Below, piece by piece: positions 62,763-64,000 of a stretch of 64,000 nt of DNA (position 1 is the first letter of the stretch; each line of letters begins with the position of its first letter). The stretch comes from Paenirhizobium cremeum (lineage in GTDB: Bacteria; Pseudomonadota; Alphaproteobacteria; Rhizobiales; Rhizobiaceae), in the NCBI RefSeq assembly GCF_022884085.1, contig NZ_JAGGCS010000005.1, forward strand, positions 1 to 64,000. The letters are read 5' to 3'. The notes below the pieces were generated by a model, which did no database searches, was not told where the DNA came from, and was given only the letters and a program-made list of their open reading frames with translations. A program made the translations under genes and the position numbers.

Positions 62763-64000
62763 TCAGCCGTTGCTGGCAAGCATCGAGAGCTTGTTACCCA
62801 TCGCTTCGCCGTTCTTGTCGAGAAGGCGCGTCGGATAGTCGCCGGTGAAATAATGATCGGTGAACTGCGGCCGGGCCGCGTTACGATCTTCGCCGCCGAC
62901 GGCGCGGTAGAGGCCGTTGATCGACAGGAAGGCAAGCGAATCGGCGCCGATATATTTCGCCATGGCTTCGACATCCGCATACTGGTTTGCCAGAAGCTTG
63001 TCCGCATCGGGCGTGTCGATGCCGTAGAAATCGGGATAGAAGATCATCGGCGAGGCGACCCGCAGATGCACTTCCTTCGCGCCGGCTTCGCGGATCATCT
63101 GCACGATCTTGAGCGAGGTCGTGCCGCGCACGATGCTGTCGTCCACCAGGATCACGCGCTTGCCTTCGATCATCGCGCGGTTCGCAGAATGCTTCAGCTT
63201 GACGCCGAAGGCGCGGATCTGCTGGGTCGGCTCGATGAAGGTACGGCCCACGTAATGGTTGCGGATGATGCCGTATTCGAAGGGGATGCCGCTTTGCTGG
63301 GCATAGCCGAGCGCCGCAGGCGTGCCGCCATCCGGAACCGGAACGACCACGTCGCCCTCGACAAGGGATTCCTTGGCGAGGTTGATGCCCATGTTCTTGC
63401 GTGTCGTATAGACGTTACGTCCGCCGACGACCGAATCCGGCCGCGCGAAGTAGACATATTCGAACAGGCAGAGCCGCTCCGGCTGGGGCTTGCTCGGCTT
63501 ACGGGCGTCGACGGTGATCGAGCCGTCCGGCTGGATCTCGCAGATGATGACTTCGCCGTTCTCGACATCGCGGATGAACTTGGCGCCGATGATGTCCAGC
63601 GCACAGGTTTCCGAGCAGAAGATCGGCTTGCCGTCGAGCTCGCCCATGACCAGCGGACGGATGCCGATCGGGTCGCGGGCGGCGATGAGCTTGGTGCGCG
63701 TCATCGCCAGCATGGAATAGCCGCCCTCCATCTGCCTGATGGCGTCGATGAAGCGGTCCGATGTGGAGGAGTGGCGCGAGCGGGCGATCAGGTGGAGCAC
63801 GACTTCCGTATCCGAAGTCGACTGACAGATGGCGCCGGTGGCGATGATCTGGCGGCGCAGCGTCAGGCCGTTGGTGAAATTGCCGTTATGGGCAACGGCG
63901 ATGCCGCCTTCCTCCAGCTCGGCGAACAGCGGCTGCACGTTGCGCATGGCAACTTCGCCGGTGGTCGAGTAGCGCGTATGGCCGATGGATATGCTGCCGG
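62763..64000 (-). CDS. purF: Amidophosphoribosyltransferase, 5' partial
   Basis: First enzyme of purine synthesis, transferring the glutamine amide to PRPP. The frame runs off the right edge, so the N-terminal residues, including the catalytic Cys, are outside. Visible are the glutaminase-domain motif GHTRYSTTGE (just inside the edge), NGNFTN, and the PRPP-binding motif VILVDDSIVRGTTS. The C-terminus is complete (412 codons visible). SDR follows it. Confidence 0.96.
   Translation of the reverse strand, partial: GSISIGHTRYSTTGEVAMRNVQPLFAELEEGGIAVAHNGNFTNGLTLRRQIIATGAICQSTSDTEVVLHLIARSRHSSTSDRFIDAIRQMEGGYSMLAMTRTKLIAARDPIGIRPLVMGELDGKPIFCSETCALDIIGAKFIRDVENGEVIICEIQPDGSITVDARKPSKPQPERLCLFEYVYFARPDSVVGGRNVYTTRKNMGINLAKESLVEGDVVVPVPDGGTPAALGYAQQSGIPFEYGIIRNHYVGRTFIEPTQQIRAFGVKLKHSANRAMIEGKRVILVDDSIVRGTTSLKIVQMIREAGAKEVHLRVASPMIFYPDFYGIDTPDADKLLANQYADVEAMAKYIGADSLAFLSINGLYRAVGGEDRNAARPQFTDHYFTGDYPTRLLDKNGEAMGNKLSMLASNG

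Overview
The window is a gene-dense, GC-rich chromosomal segment of an alphaproteobacterium, most likely of the family Rhizobiaceae (the Rhizobium/Agrobacterium/Sinorhizobium group). This rests on the RopA-type porin, the rpoZ-rsh, lepB-rnc-era-recO and psd-pssA blocks, an SDR gene directly behind purF, a nadABC cluster with a linked NadQ-like regulator, and small families such as DUF3563 and TIGR02301. The genus cannot be fixed by reading alone. No rRNA, tRNA, CRISPR array, prophage or insertion sequence was recognised. The porin at the left edge and purF at the right edge are cut by the window.

Left third (1-22 kb): porin end with a strong terminator; an alpha/beta hydrolase and a soluble lytic transglycosylase; dapA, smpB and a DUF3830 gene; a LysR regulator; ada; a soluble globin-coupled chemotaxis receptor; a NYN-domain protein; rpoZ and the bifunctional (p)ppGpp enzyme rsh; two DUF genes; then acpS-lepB-rnc-era. 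An AbrB-family membrane protein sits between era and recO and has a copy of the same short intergenic repeat on each side. Behind recO lies an 83-residue gene preceded by a possible 30-codon leader ORF, then an MFS transporter.

Middle (22-40 kb): MOSC protein, HD hydrolase, acyltransferase and a 931-residue DUF2339 membrane protein on the minus strand; the nadA-nadB-nadC pathway on the plus strand behind a perfect 11+11 bp palindrome; an EF-hand protein; and, converging on it, a tightly overlapping operon ygfZ - HD hydrolase - tyrosine-phosphatase-like protein - NadQ-like regulator. The palindrome in front of nadA and the nearby regulator gene look like one local NAD-synthesis control circuit. 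Envelope and repair genes follow (exported unknowns, Nudix, SRAP abasic-site protein), then psd-pssA for phosphatidylethanolamine synthesis.

Right third (41-64 kb): two diguanylate cyclases, an Atm1-type ABC exporter, a LysM protein with an internal domain duplication, a LOG-family protein, RarD, a PCMT-like methyltransferase, a LysR/MFS/aldo-keto reductase group, cimA, a minus-strand run cysS-VOC-GFA-39-codon membrane ORF-GFA-pip, a GH25 lysozyme-like protein, an EamA transporter, an SDR and purF.

The segment is mainly housekeeping and no clearly new multi-gene system was found. The points most worth following up are the NadQ/nadABC circuit, the 39-codon membrane ORF between two tandem GFA paralogues, the Cys/Arg-rich leader ORF, the repeat-flanked AbrB gene, and the duplicated helical domain in the LysM protein.
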